Shown here: in pieces, positions 1 to 15,000 of the stretch
Layout: every line of letters begins with the position of its first letter
Position numbering within the stretch: position 1 is the first letter of the stretch
Source: Isoetes taiwanensis
Taxonomy: Eukaryota > Streptophyta > Lycopodiopsida > Isoetales > Isoetaceae
NCBI GenBank assembly: GCA_021234155.1
Contig: JAJEKV010000031.1
Location: 2,287,614 to 2,351,613, forward strand
Reading direction: 5' to 3'
DNA: 64,000 nucleotides
The notes under the pieces: model-generated
What the model was told of the DNA's origin: nothing
The model's database searches: none
Seen by the model: only the letters and a program-made list of their open reading frames with translations
Position numbers and translations under genes: made by a program

Positions 1-519
1 AAATATGGCAGATTTGAAGGGGCTTTTTACATGGCTGGTTTAGGAAGCATGGGGCGACCCTAGTGGCCAATTGTCAGAGCTCAATTTGGACTTGGGAGTA
101 CTGAATTGCAGAAATGGGAAAATCTGATCAACTGTCATGGTGTTCTTGGCAGAAAACAAGGGAAAACCTTTAATTCAGCCCAAAGAAAGTGGTATTTGAT
201 GGGGCTTTCCTCATGGGTATGATCGATTCACTGACCTGACCATGGGGATGAAGTATTGGCCTCTAATTTGAAGATTAAGTGGATCAATTGAAAGCAGGGT
301 CCCGGGTCTGAAACTGTTCTTGGCCTTGAGCAGGAACTTCAATTCGGCCTAATCAGAGATCAATTTTATGGGGCTTTAGGAAGGGGAAACTTCCGAGAGC
401 AGGAGGTTTCCTGGAAGAAACCCCTGGCGGCGCTGCCGAGAGCGGCATGTAGATAAGTTGGTGAAGAGAAACGTTCGCGGTGGCCGCTAGGCCGCCGCGA
501 TAAGTTTCTTGTCTTATCT
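1..519. other. No gene recognised
   Basis: I see no coding frame, RNA gene or repeat that I recognise here. The last part (about 420-500) is locally GC-rich and sits directly outside the foldback element. Confidence 0.6.
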
Positions 520-1129
520 TATCTTATCTTAATATGTATATAGAAACTCATGGGGGTAGTTACAAAATGGCATATCGGATATAAATTTTTGATCTTGGCC
601 CTTGGATAAAAAGTTGGTGAGGTGGCGTAGCTTAAGCCCTTGGATTTTGATGGGGGCATACATGAGTCATACATGGGGCATACACCCCATCTGTGAACCG
701 TTGGATCAAAGGGGAAGCCGAAATCCTAGCCCTTGATTTTTATGGGGAAGGTGCAAGGAAGATGCCAAAAAGTGAATTTGGTGTAGCAGATCTTAACCAT
801 TGGATCAAAAGGTGAGCATAAATCCTAGCCATTAACTCTTTAATATTAAATTAGTTTTTTTTTTAAAAAGGAGGTGAGGTGGCACCCTCATTAATAAAAA
901 GAAGTAATGAGGTGGCAAAGCATTTATTAGTGGACATTCTAGGAAGCTTCTTTTTGTTTGATCGCCTTCAAAAGCACGTAGCTTGCGGTAGAGGGGTCGG
1001 ATGAAGGTGGGACTTACGCCGTTGGATTCCTCTCGTCGAGAACTTTCTAATGAGTGGTGCTTTGACACTATTTTGTTGCAGTTGGAGCCAACATGATCGA
1101 ACACTAAGATTTTTTTTTGGAATGTGCGA

Positions 1130-2940
1130 TTTTCAAGGAATCTATGGCAAGTTGAGGGAATCTTATCTTAGTATAATCTTTATAGGATCTTAGGGAGTCC
1201 AGAGGAATATCATGAGAATCTTAGAGAATCTATGATAATCTCAAGAGAGCATCTTTGAGAATGTAAGGGAATCTAATGGAATCTTGATAAAATCTTTAAG
1301 AACCTAGAGGAAAATTGATGTAATCTTGGGGAGTCTAGGGGAATCTTTGTAGAATCTATTGGAACTAGAGGAATCTGAAGAGAATCTATAGGAATCTCAA
1401 GCGCTTCTTTGGGAATCTAGGGGAATCTTGATAAAATCTTTAAAAACCTAGAGGAATCTTAATGGAATCTTAGAGAATCTAGGAGAATCTTGATAGACTC
1501 TTGGAGAATCTAGAGGAATCTTGGGGTATTCTTTTAAAATCTAGGCGAATCTTTAGAGAATCTTAGGGAGTCTCAAATGAATCTTTGGGAATCTAGGAGA
1601 ATCTAAAGGAATCTTCATAAAATCTTTAAGAATCTATGGGAATCTTAATGGAATCTCAGAGAATCTAGGAGAATCTTGATAGAATCTTGGAGAATATAGA
1701 GCAATCTTGGAGTATTCTTTTGGAATCTAGGGAAATCTTTAGAGAATCTTTGGGAATCTTAATAAAATCTAAGGGAATCTGCATAGAATCTTAAGAATCT
1801 AGGGGAATCTTTATGAAGCATTAAGAATCTAAGAAAACCTTTGGGAATCTAGGAGAATCTAAGAGAATCTCAGGAGAATCTTTGGGAATCTAGGGGAATC
1901 TTCCTAAAAGTTTTGAGAATCTTGATGGAATTTTAGAGAATCTAAGAGAATCTTCATAGAATCTAGGAGAATCTTCATAGGATCTTCGAGCTTTATGCAG
2001 TCCCTCATATTACAAACACTTGTATATATATATCTAGAAGAATCTTCATAGGATCTTCGAGCTTTATGCAGTCCCTCATATTACAATACAAGTGTTTGTA
2101 ATATGAGGGACTGCATAAAGCTCGAAGATCCTATGAAGATTCTCCTAGATTCTATGAAGATTCTCTTAGATTCTCTAAAATTCCATCAAGATTCTCAAAA
2201 CTTTTAGGAAGATTCCCCTAGATTCCCAAAGATTCTCTTGAGATTCTCTTAGATTCTCCTAGATTCCCAAAGGTTTTCTTAGATTCTTAATGCTCCATAA
2301 AGATTCCCCTAGATTCTTAAGATTCTATGGAGAATCCCCTAGATTTTATTAAGATTCCAAAGATTCTCTAAAGATTTCCCTAGATTCCAAAAGAATACCC
2401 CAAGATTCCTCTATATTCTCCAAGATTCTATCAAGATTCTCCTAGATTCTCTGAGATTCCATTAAGATTCCCATAGATTCTTAAAGATTTTATGAAGATT
2501 CCTTTAGATTCTCCTAAGATTCGCCTAGATTTTAAAAGAATACCCCAAGATTCCTCTAGATTCTCCAAGACTCTATCAAGATTCTCCTAGATTCATCTAG
2601 ATTCTCTAAGATTCCATTAAGGTTCCTCTAGGTTTTTAAAGATTTTATCAAGATTCCCCTAGATTCCCAAAGAAGCGCTTGAGATTCCTATAGATTCTCT
2701 TGAGATTCCTTTAGTTCCAATAGATTCTACGAAGATTCCCCTAGACTCCCCAAGATTACATCAATTTTCCTCTAGGTTCTTAAAATTTTATCAAGATTCC
2801 ATTAGATTCCCTTACATTCTCAAAGATGCTCTCTTGAGATTATCATAGATTCTCTAAGATTCTCATGATATTCCTCTGAACTTCCTAAGATCCTATAAAG
2901 ATTATACTAAGATTCCCTCAACTTGCCATAGATTCCTTGA
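1130..2940. repeat. Degenerate GAATCTT/AGATTC satellite inside the foldback arms
   Basis: Short words such as GAATCTAGGAGAATCTT are repeated dozens of times with drift. In the right arm the same words appear as their complement. The block is the core of the inverted repeat. It has no long open frame and is probably internal array expansion before or after the arm duplication. Confidence 0.75.
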
Positions 2941-3265
2941 AAATCGCACATTCCAAAAAAATTCTTAGTGTTCGATCATGTTGGCTCCAACTGCAACAAA
3001 ATAGTGTCAAAGCACATTCATTGGAAAGCTCTCGATGAGAGGAATCCAAAGGCGTGAGTCCCACCTTCATCCGACCCCTCTACCGCAAGCTACGTGCTTT
3101 TGAAGACGATTAAAAAAAGAAGCTTCCTAGAATGTCCACCAATAAATGCTTTGCCACCTCATTACTACTTTTTATTAATGAGGGTGCCACCTCACCTCCT
3201 TTTAAAAAAAAACTAATTTAATATTAAAGAGTTAATGGCTAGGATTTATGGTCACCTTTTGATCC

Positions 3266-3783
3266 AATGGTTAAGATCTGCTACACCAAATTCACTTTTT
3301 GGCATCTTCCTTGCACCTTCCCCATAAAAATCAAGGACTAGGATTTTGCATTCCCCTTTGATCCAACAGTTCACAGATGGGGTGTATGCCCTCATGTATG
3401 ACTCATGTATGCCCCCATCAAAATCCAAGGGCTTAAGCTACGCCACCTCACCAACTTTTTATCCAAGGGCCAAGATCAAAAATTTATATCCGATATGCCA
3501 TTTTGTAACTACCCCCATGAGTTTAATGGTTAAGATCTGCTACACCAAATTCACTTTTTGGCATCTTCCTTGCACCTTCCCCATAAAAATCAAGGGCTAG
3601 GATTTTGCATTCCCCTTTGATCCAACGGTTCACAGATGGGGTGTATGCCCCCATGTATGACTCATGTATGACCCCATCAAAATCCAAGGGCTTAAGCTAC
3701 GCCACCTCACCAACTTTTTATCCAAGGGCCAAGATCAAAAATTTATATTTGATATGCCATTTTGTAACTACCCCCATGAGTTT
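3266..3783 (+). repeat. 259-bp tandem duplication in the right foldback arm
   Basis: Two near-identical units start at 3266 and 3525, each beginning AATGGTTAAGATCTGCTAC and ending at the GAGTTT before the arm terminus. The left arm has a single unit, so the duplication arose after the inverted repeat formed. Confidence 0.8.
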
Positions 3784-3807
3784 CTATATACATATTAAGA
3801 TAAGATA

Positions 3808-4284
3808 TAGACCTATGTTAAGACATTTTTCTACTCTCAGACCCTCCAACATTTTGTCACCGTCTGTTGATACGAAGCTTCTAAAAACTATCAAATCCAA
3901 GGGCTGAGCAAAATAGGAGGTCTAATTCTAACATAGTATATATATTTTGATGTTTATATGCAGTTTAGCGGGTGGGGCCATTAGAAGAAATTACCTAACA
4001 TATATATATTGTCTACCTAGACACGACGAAGAAGTAAGATCTAGCCGTTGAAGTATCAACCATTGTAAAAGTCAATGGCTAATAAATAGATCAATGGTCG
4101 AGATGCGCCAGTAGAAAGCTTCTGGAAGCCACTTGATCCGATGGATGGGGTAGATATGAGCAAAATAGAAGGTACATATATCTGTATATATAAGATATAT
4201 GACATTTTTCTTCTCACAAATCTAGGCGTTTTAAATACAAACCCATCCTTAGCATACATAAGAAATAGACAACAACTAAAAATA
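3808..4284. other. No gene; weak internal repeat
   Basis: Nothing codes here. Two loosely related stretches (about 3830-3920 and 4075-4170) both run through a GAGCAAAATAGrAGGT segment, suggesting an old tandem duplication. Confidence 0.4.
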
Positions 4285-4435
<151 letters not shown>

Positions 4436-4942
4436 ATAATTAATTGCTTGCTGCTTAACTTACTTGCTTGGGATTCCATTTATCTCTTCTTTGTATTTAC
4501 AATGCACAATTAAAGTTTTGCAATTCATTTTGACACTTTAACCTAATCAAGCCACCTTATTAAGACTACACTTGATAACGTATAAAAATCCAAGTTGAAG
4601 TTTTTATATTTCATGTCTTATATTATTATATGTATACTGATGAATGTATCCATCCTTCAAAAAAATAAATAATAGTTTGACATTTAGGGTGTGAGGCAAA
4701 TAGAAAAGCCTCACATTGAGATTATTCGTGACACTATAGGTGGTGGCGAGAGGAGCATCTAATATGACTTTGCAAGTCTACAATAGATAATGCTTACAAC
4801 ATGCCTACACGTTCTTATTATTCTAATATTAAAAAAGTCACTAAGTTTCATTTGCGGGTAGAAGAAAGGTAAGGCCATCTTCAAGTCCTAACATTGATAT
4901 TGTTCTGCCAATCCGTCGTTTCTAAACTACCTCTCTATTGGT

Positions 4943-6132
4943 ATGTCTGATTTTGAAGAAGATTCTTCTTCAGATGAACAACCTCCTTTTTATGGAGATC
5001 CTTCTTCAATTGAACAAGTCCAGGAATCTCATTATCCAAGTACATATAGTAGCCAGGTCCAAAAAAACAAATCCAAATCTGTAGAAGCTACTACTAAAGT
5101 TCCACATCCAAGATCTTCTGCAAATTCTTCATATAACCCCCAGTATACAGGTCTCTATCCTCCATATCCTCATTACGATGCAAGTCCTTCTCCTAAAGCT
5201 ATCAAGGGACCTAAAATTCCCTATAGTAGCCTTAAAAGAATGAAATCTTCTAAAGAGATATGTGCCGCGGCTTCAAAAAGTCAAATTAGAGAGCTTTATT
5301 ATGCTGCCGCTTTGCATTACAAAGAAATGTCTCAGAATTCAAAGAAAAAGATGCAAAATATGTTCGCTTGCTTGGATGTATACAAAAGAAGGAGAGCCCA
5401 ATTTTCTGAAGTGAAAATATCTCTACCTAATGTCAATATTGACAGGCTTTTGAATTTGATTGATGAAGATGAGAGTAAAGATCTGGATTTTTGGGAGTTC
5501 TTGTGCCTTCATTATGTATTGAAATCTAGAAAAGCATGTGACCAATGTGGAGAGATTATATTGGGGGTGGTGTTCTCATGTGTTGAATGCTTTAGAAGGG
5601 GATATGAATCTGGCACAAATACATATGATCTATGTTTGTCTTGCTTCGATGAGAAGAAATTTCGACATTCACATAATGTATTCTTAGATGAAAATGTAAT
5701 CATTGCAAATATACGCAAGGTGAGATTTTTTATTATGTTATGCTCTCCCTTACAATTTCTTTTGTTATCCAATTTTTTAATCCAATGTTTCATTTCAACT
5801 CTTCATAGGTTCCCCCATCTCCCGTTCAACAATCCATGAACTTAATTCCAACATTCAACAATTTTCAACAAAACAATAATGTTCTACGAGGTCAACTAGG
5901 AGGTCACATCCAGCCAAATAGCATGCCACCAAGTCAACCAGGAAGATTTGGACAGCCACAAGGTCCTAATTTTCTAGATGTTTTCAACAACGTCAACAAT
6001 CTTCTCCAATGTTCAAACTCAAATCTTCCTCAAGACCCATCATCTTATATTGATTTCTCAGGCCTTCTAGGTGATCCATCATCATTTATAGATATGTCAA
6101 GTATCATCGGTGGCATGGGAGGCCTGGTATGA
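4943..6132 (+). CDS. EF-hand and ZZ-type zinc-finger protein, copy 1
   Basis: Two exons, 4943-5719 and 5809-6132, with a GT-AG intron (AAG|GTGAGA ... TTCATAG|GTT) in phase 0, giving 366 residues. Residues 1-90 are Ser/Pro/Tyr-rich and look disordered. An EF-hand loop lies at 174-185 (DEDESKDLDFWE, with acidic ligands at positions 1, 3, 7, 9 and 12). A ZZ-like zinc finger follows at 199-244 (CDQC, CVEC, CLSC and an H-S-H end). The tail from residue 260 is rich in Gln, Asn and Pro. ZZ fingers usually bind peptides or histone tails and EF-hands bind calcium, so a calcium-sensing adaptor is plausible, but I know no named orthologue. A paralogue lies at 63.2-64 kb in inverted orientation. Splice sites and the open frame suggest a functional gene. 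Confidence 0.8.
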
Positions 6133-6732
<600 letters not shown>

Positions 6733-7548
6733 AGCACTACGGATTGCCCAAATGCCATGGGCAATGGTATGTTTTTAGCACATGATAGGTCAATGCAGAG
6801 CATCCTTTGAGGCGCTAGTTCCATGTACTCATATATGATGTAACCAATTCCATTTTTTTTTTGAGTACTCAATGATGCTTATTAGATTTAGATGTTGCAA
6901 CTTGCCTGCCATTTCTAACTACCTTTCAATTGTTGCACAAGATCTTGTCCAGATCTGTTATTAATTTTCTATACTATTCAATGTGCAACTTTTCCTCGAA
7001 TAAATTATCAATAAACAAGTTCTCTATGCCATGCAATGCTTCTTTACTCAAGTTCAGTTGTAGATCTAGCCTGCTCAAATTGGAGCATAATCTATGCTCC
7101 CATTCAATATGGTTGCCTAGTCTTTTTAAAGACATGTAGCAGTTCTATGCAAAGCCATACGCAATCTCTATGCAAAATCATTTGCAGGCTCAAATTCAAC
7201 AGTTCAACAGACTTTATGATACTATCAAGAGACAAAAGTCCAGGAGACTTGCAAGATGTTAAGGGACAACCATGGAATGTGATGACTGTCGTAAAGTGAC
7301 ATATAACATTACCTCTCGCGTTTTTATTTTTTTCTTCTTTGAATGTTTTTGTATCTTCTATATACAAAGTGGGTAAGCAAGGTAAAGCCTCTTAAAAGAC
7401 GTTGTAGTGATGCTGAAATTATTGGATCCTAATGTGAAGTTCCATGAGGTTATTGCAAGACAAGTCAGCAGATAAGAGATGAGAGCAATTGCCCAGCTTT
7501 TCGGACACAAGGCCCATAAAATTGAACCATTATGATTTTTTTATGGTT
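6733..7548. other. No recognised gene
   Basis: Several short frames (for example 6930-7300 on both strands) have no family signature that I recognise. It may be eroded retroelement sequence next to the LTR that follows. Confidence 0.4.
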
Positions 7549-8283
7549 TGTTGGTGCAAACTAAATCCATAGATCAGTACATGTTAGGGGGTTCAAAAGC
7601 TTACAAACCATGTCTAGTTATCTAATATGGTTCATCAACATATTTTTCTAAGTATATGACTGTTGTGTGTTGTATCTTACCCATTTTCGTACAATATACC
7701 TTAAATTTGTGAAATGTATGCATAAATGGAGAACTATATGGGTGTAATTTGGATAAAATGTAAGAAATGTACAAATATTGTGGAGGAGCATGAGGAGGAA
7801 TATTTATGTTGTATTGAAATAGAACTTGTTGGACTTGAAGGGTATAAAAGTCATATGATGATTTTCAATGGTTAGAGTTCCGATGAGGTGGCATGATCTC
7901 GAAGGACATATAAGTTATTGGAGATCTAACGGTGGAGACTGTAAGATGAAGGGCTGAGATTTGTTGTGTAGGTTTTAAGAGAGGGGTACGTCTCCTCATT
8001 CTCTCTCTCTCTTTTTACTCTTGCTGTTGGAAGACATTACCTAGTGTATAAAGTGTTCCTTGGAAGAAACAAAATGAAGAGGAGGACGAACCTCCATATT
8101 ATCTTGATTATTATTTGGTTGTGCAATTGAGGTGTATTTGATCTCTTGTTCCATTCTTCAAATTCTTCTCTTCAATTCTCGTGTCTTGCCTTTTGAGTGC
8201 TTGTTGGCAGAGTGTGGCGCAGCCTGATGCATATATTTTGCATTCTGCTCAGCTTAGATTTTATTTCATTCTGTTGGATTACA
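7549..8283 (+). mobile_element. Probable solo LTR
   Basis: The segment begins TGTTGG and ends GGATTACA (TG...CA). A TATA box GGTATAAAAG lies at 7841-7850, as expected between U3 and R. The last 250 bp (8032-8283) recur at 33586-33836, where the same GGATTACA end is followed by GTGACATGGTAT, a degenerate primer-binding-site-like stretch. No 5-bp target duplication was found (TGGTT versus TAAAA), so the left edge is uncertain or the insertion is old. Confidence 0.5.
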
Positions 8284-9454
<1,171 letters not shown>

Positions 9455-9497
9455 GTAAACGCAATGTAAATACTCTCTTAAATGAAAATGATGATGA

Positions 9498-9581
9498 GGT
9501 GAGGTGAGAGTGAGTGAGTGAGGTGAGTGGTGAGTGAGTGAGTGAGTGGTGAGTGGTGAGTGAGTGAGTGGTGAGTGAGTG

Positions 9582-9585
<4 letters not shown>
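9498..9585. repeat. GTGA/GAGT minisatellite
   Basis: Irregular repeats of GTGAGTGA and GTGGTGA units lie just 5' of a short LINE 3' end. In the LINE at 28.9-33.0 kb the corresponding place reads GAGAGTGATGAGCTAGATGAGG, so the array probably expanded from that sequence. Confidence 0.7.
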
Positions 9586-9842
<257 letters not shown>

Positions 9843-9893
9843 GTCCTCATGGACGTCTAATGTATATGTACTAATATCTATCTATCTAAAATA

Positions 9894-10081
<188 letters not shown>

Positions 10082-10096
10082 ACCCTGGACCCCCTT

Positions 10097-10665
<569 letters not shown>

Positions 10666-10889
10666 GTGCTAGGGTTTTACGCTCTCTCTCTCTGGACGCT
10701 GGGTGCTAGGGTTTCTGCTGTGGAACTTCAGCAAGCCATAGCTCTCACATACGGTGTCAGATTGCAACGTGATTGGGCTCGTTGGAAAGCTTATTCCGAG
10801 CTCTTTCCAATGGTGTATAACATTAATACTTTGGAATCAGTTTGACATTCTGTAATTGGCATTTTCCGGGACTGTTGATGGTGTTGGAA

Positions 10890-12048
10890 ATGGCAACCAA
10901 GACTAGGGCAAAGAAGGGAGATGGGGTTGGGTCTTCTGTGGCTCCTGTAATAGTGAATAAGGATGTTAATGTTACCAATGCAAAGAAAGCATTAAAAAAA
11001 CCTGTTTTAGCCATGTCCACATCTGGACAGAATGATTCAGACTCGGATGCCAGTTCCGAAACTGGTGGGGCTATCGCAGATTTGGATGGAGGTGTGGTGC
11101 AGGATGTTGTACAGCAGGTTGGGCAGCAGCAATATCTGGATTTCGCAGCCCCTAAACAGGGGATTTTGGAAGCTCCTAAGCAGAGGATGGTGGCAGCCCC
11201 TAAACAGGGGATTCGGCTTGGCTCTGTTTCTACAGCAGCCCATGATCTTGATCTAAAAGCGGTGGGTATTGTGGGCAGCTTGGATCCTTCTTCCATAGCT
11301 ACCTATCAAGCTATGTTCATGGGAAATCTGAAACAAGAGTTATTGGAAGCTATGCAAGGGACAATACAAGCTGCCATCAAATTTGCAGTAGATTCGATCA
11401 TCCAAGATCTCAAGAAGTCTTTTTTGGAACAAATGAATGCGGAATTGGAGGCTTTTAAGAGTCAAATGAGGTCTGAATTTTCTGATTTTAAGGGGCAGAT
11501 TCAAAATGAAATGGCACAGGTGCATAATGATGAGGATTCCAGCACTGATGGGGAAGAAGATGATAGTACAGATCAATTGCAGCAGCAGCTATCTTCGTTA
11601 ATGGCAGCCCAAGAACAACACAATCAAACACTTGCAGCTTTCATGGAGGAACAAGATAAGCGCAATCGAGCTCTAAATGTCCGTTTGGTGGGTCTTCCAG
11701 AAACCAAAGGAGAATACCGCATCCAAGGTGAGCGCTTTCTTTTCTGAAAAGATGCAATGTGAGGATTGTAGAATTTTGGAGGCATTCAGAGTTGGTAAGC
11801 CCGCTGGAAATGCACGGCATATTGTGGTCAAATTTGCAAATAGAGAGTCTAAAATGGAAATATTGAGGAAAAAGGCAATGTTAAAAGGAGAGGGAGTCTG
11901 GGTGAATGAAGATATGACAAAAGATCAATATGAAGAACATAAAAAGGAACTTTTGAAATTCAAGGAAGCAAAAAAGAATGGTCAGAAGGCTGTTTGGAGG
12001 AAGGGACGAGTAGTAGTAGATGGTGATGCTACTGAGAGCATAGCATAG
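10890..12048 (+). pseudogene. LINE A ORF1 (RNA-binding chaperone-like), frameshifted
   Basis: I take the in-frame Met at 10890 (MATKTRAKKG) over the one at 10842. The N-terminal third is Lys-, Ser- and Ala-rich. About residues 140-260 are helical and coiled-coil-like with an acidic patch (DEDSSTDGEEDD). A frameshift near 11705-11720 separates this from the RRM-like part, where RNRALNVRLVGLPE leads into FRVGKPAGNARHIVVKFANR and VWVNEDMTKDQY. The arrangement is that of L1-type ORF1 proteins, which coat LINE RNA. The same order is intact at 29048-29671. Confidence 0.75.
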
Positions 12049-12066
12049 GAATTTGCCACCGCCAGG

Positions 12067-15000
12067 GTGATGTGCTGGAATATTAATACTCTGACACAGG
12101 AAAAGATAATTACTATGAGTAGTATACTTGCAAATATAGATATTGTTTTCTTTATTGAGACAGTGAGCATGAGGAATGCAGTGCACTTTGAAATTAATGG
12201 TTTTAAGATGATGCATTACGTTTGGTCCCCAAAAGGATGGAGATACAAGAGTTACGGTGGCATTGCATGCTTTGTTAGGCATGAATTTGTGCATTTAGTT
12301 ACAGTTCTTTTCCAAAAGCAACTCTGCAGTGCATTTGGATTAGTGTGCTGGGCAATTTGGCAATGTATATATTCTTTGGATGTTATTATCCAATGGTTTT
12401 GAGGGTCTCCAAAGATATAATTGAGGTGAAGTGGATAGAGATGATCCTTTTGCTTGCTTGGAGCAGGATGTTATTTCCTTTTTGTGATCTGAGGGAGGTT
12501 TTATTGATGGGAGATTTCAATGGGCCGAACTTCACGGAGGGGGGCTGCCATGGTAAGTATGGAGGGAGAGCCGAGTGGGTAGAAATGCTAGATGACCTTT
12601 GAATTGGCGTAAATTGGTTGGAGCAGAAATCAGATGACAAAATTCGGTGGCCTTCCCTCGGGGAATCATGTTCTAACATTTTGTAGCGGGTTAAACCTGG
12701 TTATTTATAATGGCATTGACAGGTTTCCAGGATCAGGAGCACTTACATGCAGAGGGGCAAGTGTGGTGGATTATGTCTTAGCTAAGCCCTCTTTTGTTCA
12801 TCAAGTTGTAAACTTTGCTATTGGGAAAGATAATATTGAATCAGATCATGAGCCTCTTTTTCTTGACCTTTGCATGGCTGGTTTGCCTAAGCATAAGGTT
12901 GTGTCACAAACACTCCTTAAACCTATTATGAGGTATGATAAATCTGATATGTACAAAGCTTGTTGTGAGAAAAATGCCTCTACTATCACATGGCCAACTA
13001 ATGCGACATAACTCAGTCATGCCCTTACTCAGATAGTTCTTGAATCTGCTAATACATGTTTTGTGTCGCACAGGCAGAAAATGGGGCTGCCTTGCAATGG
13101 TTGGTTTGACTATGAATGCAGGATGCAAAGAAGACAATTTAAATTTATAGCAAAGGGGGATGCGAAGGCCTTGGCAAGAAGGGAGTACATCAGAATGGTT
13201 AAGAGGAAGAAACAGGCTTATTTGCGTAAGAAACATGAGCAGATGGTCACAGAATTATTGGCATATCCGAAGAAGTTTTGGAATAGATTAAAACCTTCCC
13301 AAAAACCGAGTACAATGGTAGAGGTTGGTGCTTTAATGAATCATATTAAACATTTCTATCATGTGCCAGGTGTGGACACAAAAATGGATGGGGCATATGA
13401 GGAGGGCTTCTGTTTCTCTTTGGAGGACGTGCAGGATGGGCTCCAAAGATTATCCAATGGTAAGGCAGCAGATTCAGAAGGGCTTATGGCTGAAATGTTT
13501 AAATGGGCAGGTGATAGTGTGGTAGAAGTTTTGGTAGTTGTGCAATGCTGTCTTGTTTGAAGGCTTCCCACGCACATGGCAAGTGAATAGGGTGGTCCCT
13601 CTTCATAAGGCAGGTGATGAGTCTGATCCAAATAACTACCGTATGATTATGATATGTAGTTTTTATGCCAAGCTTTTTGCTAACATGTTGAATGCTAAAA
13701 TAAGCACATGGTCCGAGGTTCATAATGTGAGAGCAACAGGGCAAGCTGGTTTTAGGGCGAGGAGGTCTACAATAGATCATTTGGTTACCATGAGAGCCAT
13801 GATGGATTCAGTGGTTGGTAAGAAGCAGTGATGACTTTAAGGTGTGAAACTTCGTAAAGTTGCTATATTTTACCATTTTTTAAAATCTGGATTCGATGGT
13901 TTACTAGGATGCGTACGCTAAAGAACTTCATGAAATCGCCAAAATTTGATAATATTGCATCCCAATTATAGTAAATTCGCCAAATTAATGGACATTTTAT
14001 AGTAAAAACCTCAATTTTATGGCAAAACATCCAATTCTACTAAATTTGTTTCTATAAAAATGTTGGAAAAATAGGAAACAATCGCCACCATTTCTATAGT
14101 TTAGAAGCAGCTAGAGGATGATAAAGTCATCACTGGTAAGAAGAAACCTTTATATGCATTGTTTGTTGATTTCTCTAAAGCTTTTGATATGGTTGGAAGA
14201 GGACATTTGTGGGATAGAATGTCAGCTCTTGGTGTGCCTGTTGAGTATACGCATGCAGTGGCCAAACTTTATGATAAAGTATTGGTTCAGCTTTCTTTCC
14301 CATACACCAATGATGAGTATGTTGAAAGCAATATGGGGGTTAAGCAGGGCTGCCCACTATCGCCCACACTTTTTGGTTTGTTCATAGACCAACTGGAGGA
14401 TTGGATCTGTCAAAATGGTGGTGATGGAACGCCTCTATATGGGTATGTTCTTCTGCTATTGTTATATGCCGATGATGTTGTTCTATTATCTAGGAGTCTA
14501 CAAAAGCACTTGGATGCTCTTGAGGGATTTTGTGACACGAAAAGCATTCGGGTCAACATGGCTAAAACCAAGGTTGTAGTGTTTGGAGCTACCAAGGTAG
14601 ATCATGTAAAGGTATTTTACAAAGGAGAGCCTGTTGACATTGTGGATAGTTATAAGTATCTTGGTCTAATTGTAGACAAAAGTCCCAAACCGGAATATAG
14701 CGGTGAGCAAAAAGCGGATGGTGGGCTTAAGGCTCTCTATGCCATGCAACGCAGTGTAGGAAAAGGATATATGGGATTTCAAAGCATGAAGAAGCGGTTA
14801 TATATTGCTTTGGTGCAATCGGTAGTCTTTGTATGGATGTGAAGTATGGGGGCCGGGTTTGGCGTTGGATAGATGGAAGAAAATTGAAAAAATCTGAGAA
14901 AAAGATTCTTTTCGTCGAGCTTGGAACTAAAATGCAAACACCATATGATATGTTGTTAGTGGAATGTGGGATGCTCTCTTTGGAAGCGGAAGCTTTGTAA

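Larger units (their letters stand above)
520..3807. mobile_element. Foldback (long inverted-repeat) element
   Basis: The two halves are reverse complements. The outer end TATCTTATCTTAATATG at 520-536 recurs inverted at 3791-3807. Near the centre, 1995-2023 pairs with 2084-2112 around a 60-bp spacer. From outside in, each arm has a unique part (520-1120 and 2950-3807) and a block of short degenerate GAATCTT-type repeats (1130-1985, mirrored as AGATTC at about 2113-2940). There is no transposase-like frame; the short frames here are repeat artefacts. The structure is that of a non-autonomous foldback or long-TIR element. A duplication flanking the outside was not obvious. Confidence 0.75.

Noticed and set aside
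10842-10889. Earlier start for LINE A ORF1
   Set aside because: The first 16 residues (MTFCNWHFPGLLMVLE) look like translated leader; the next in-frame Met starts the Lys-rich sequence expected of this protein.
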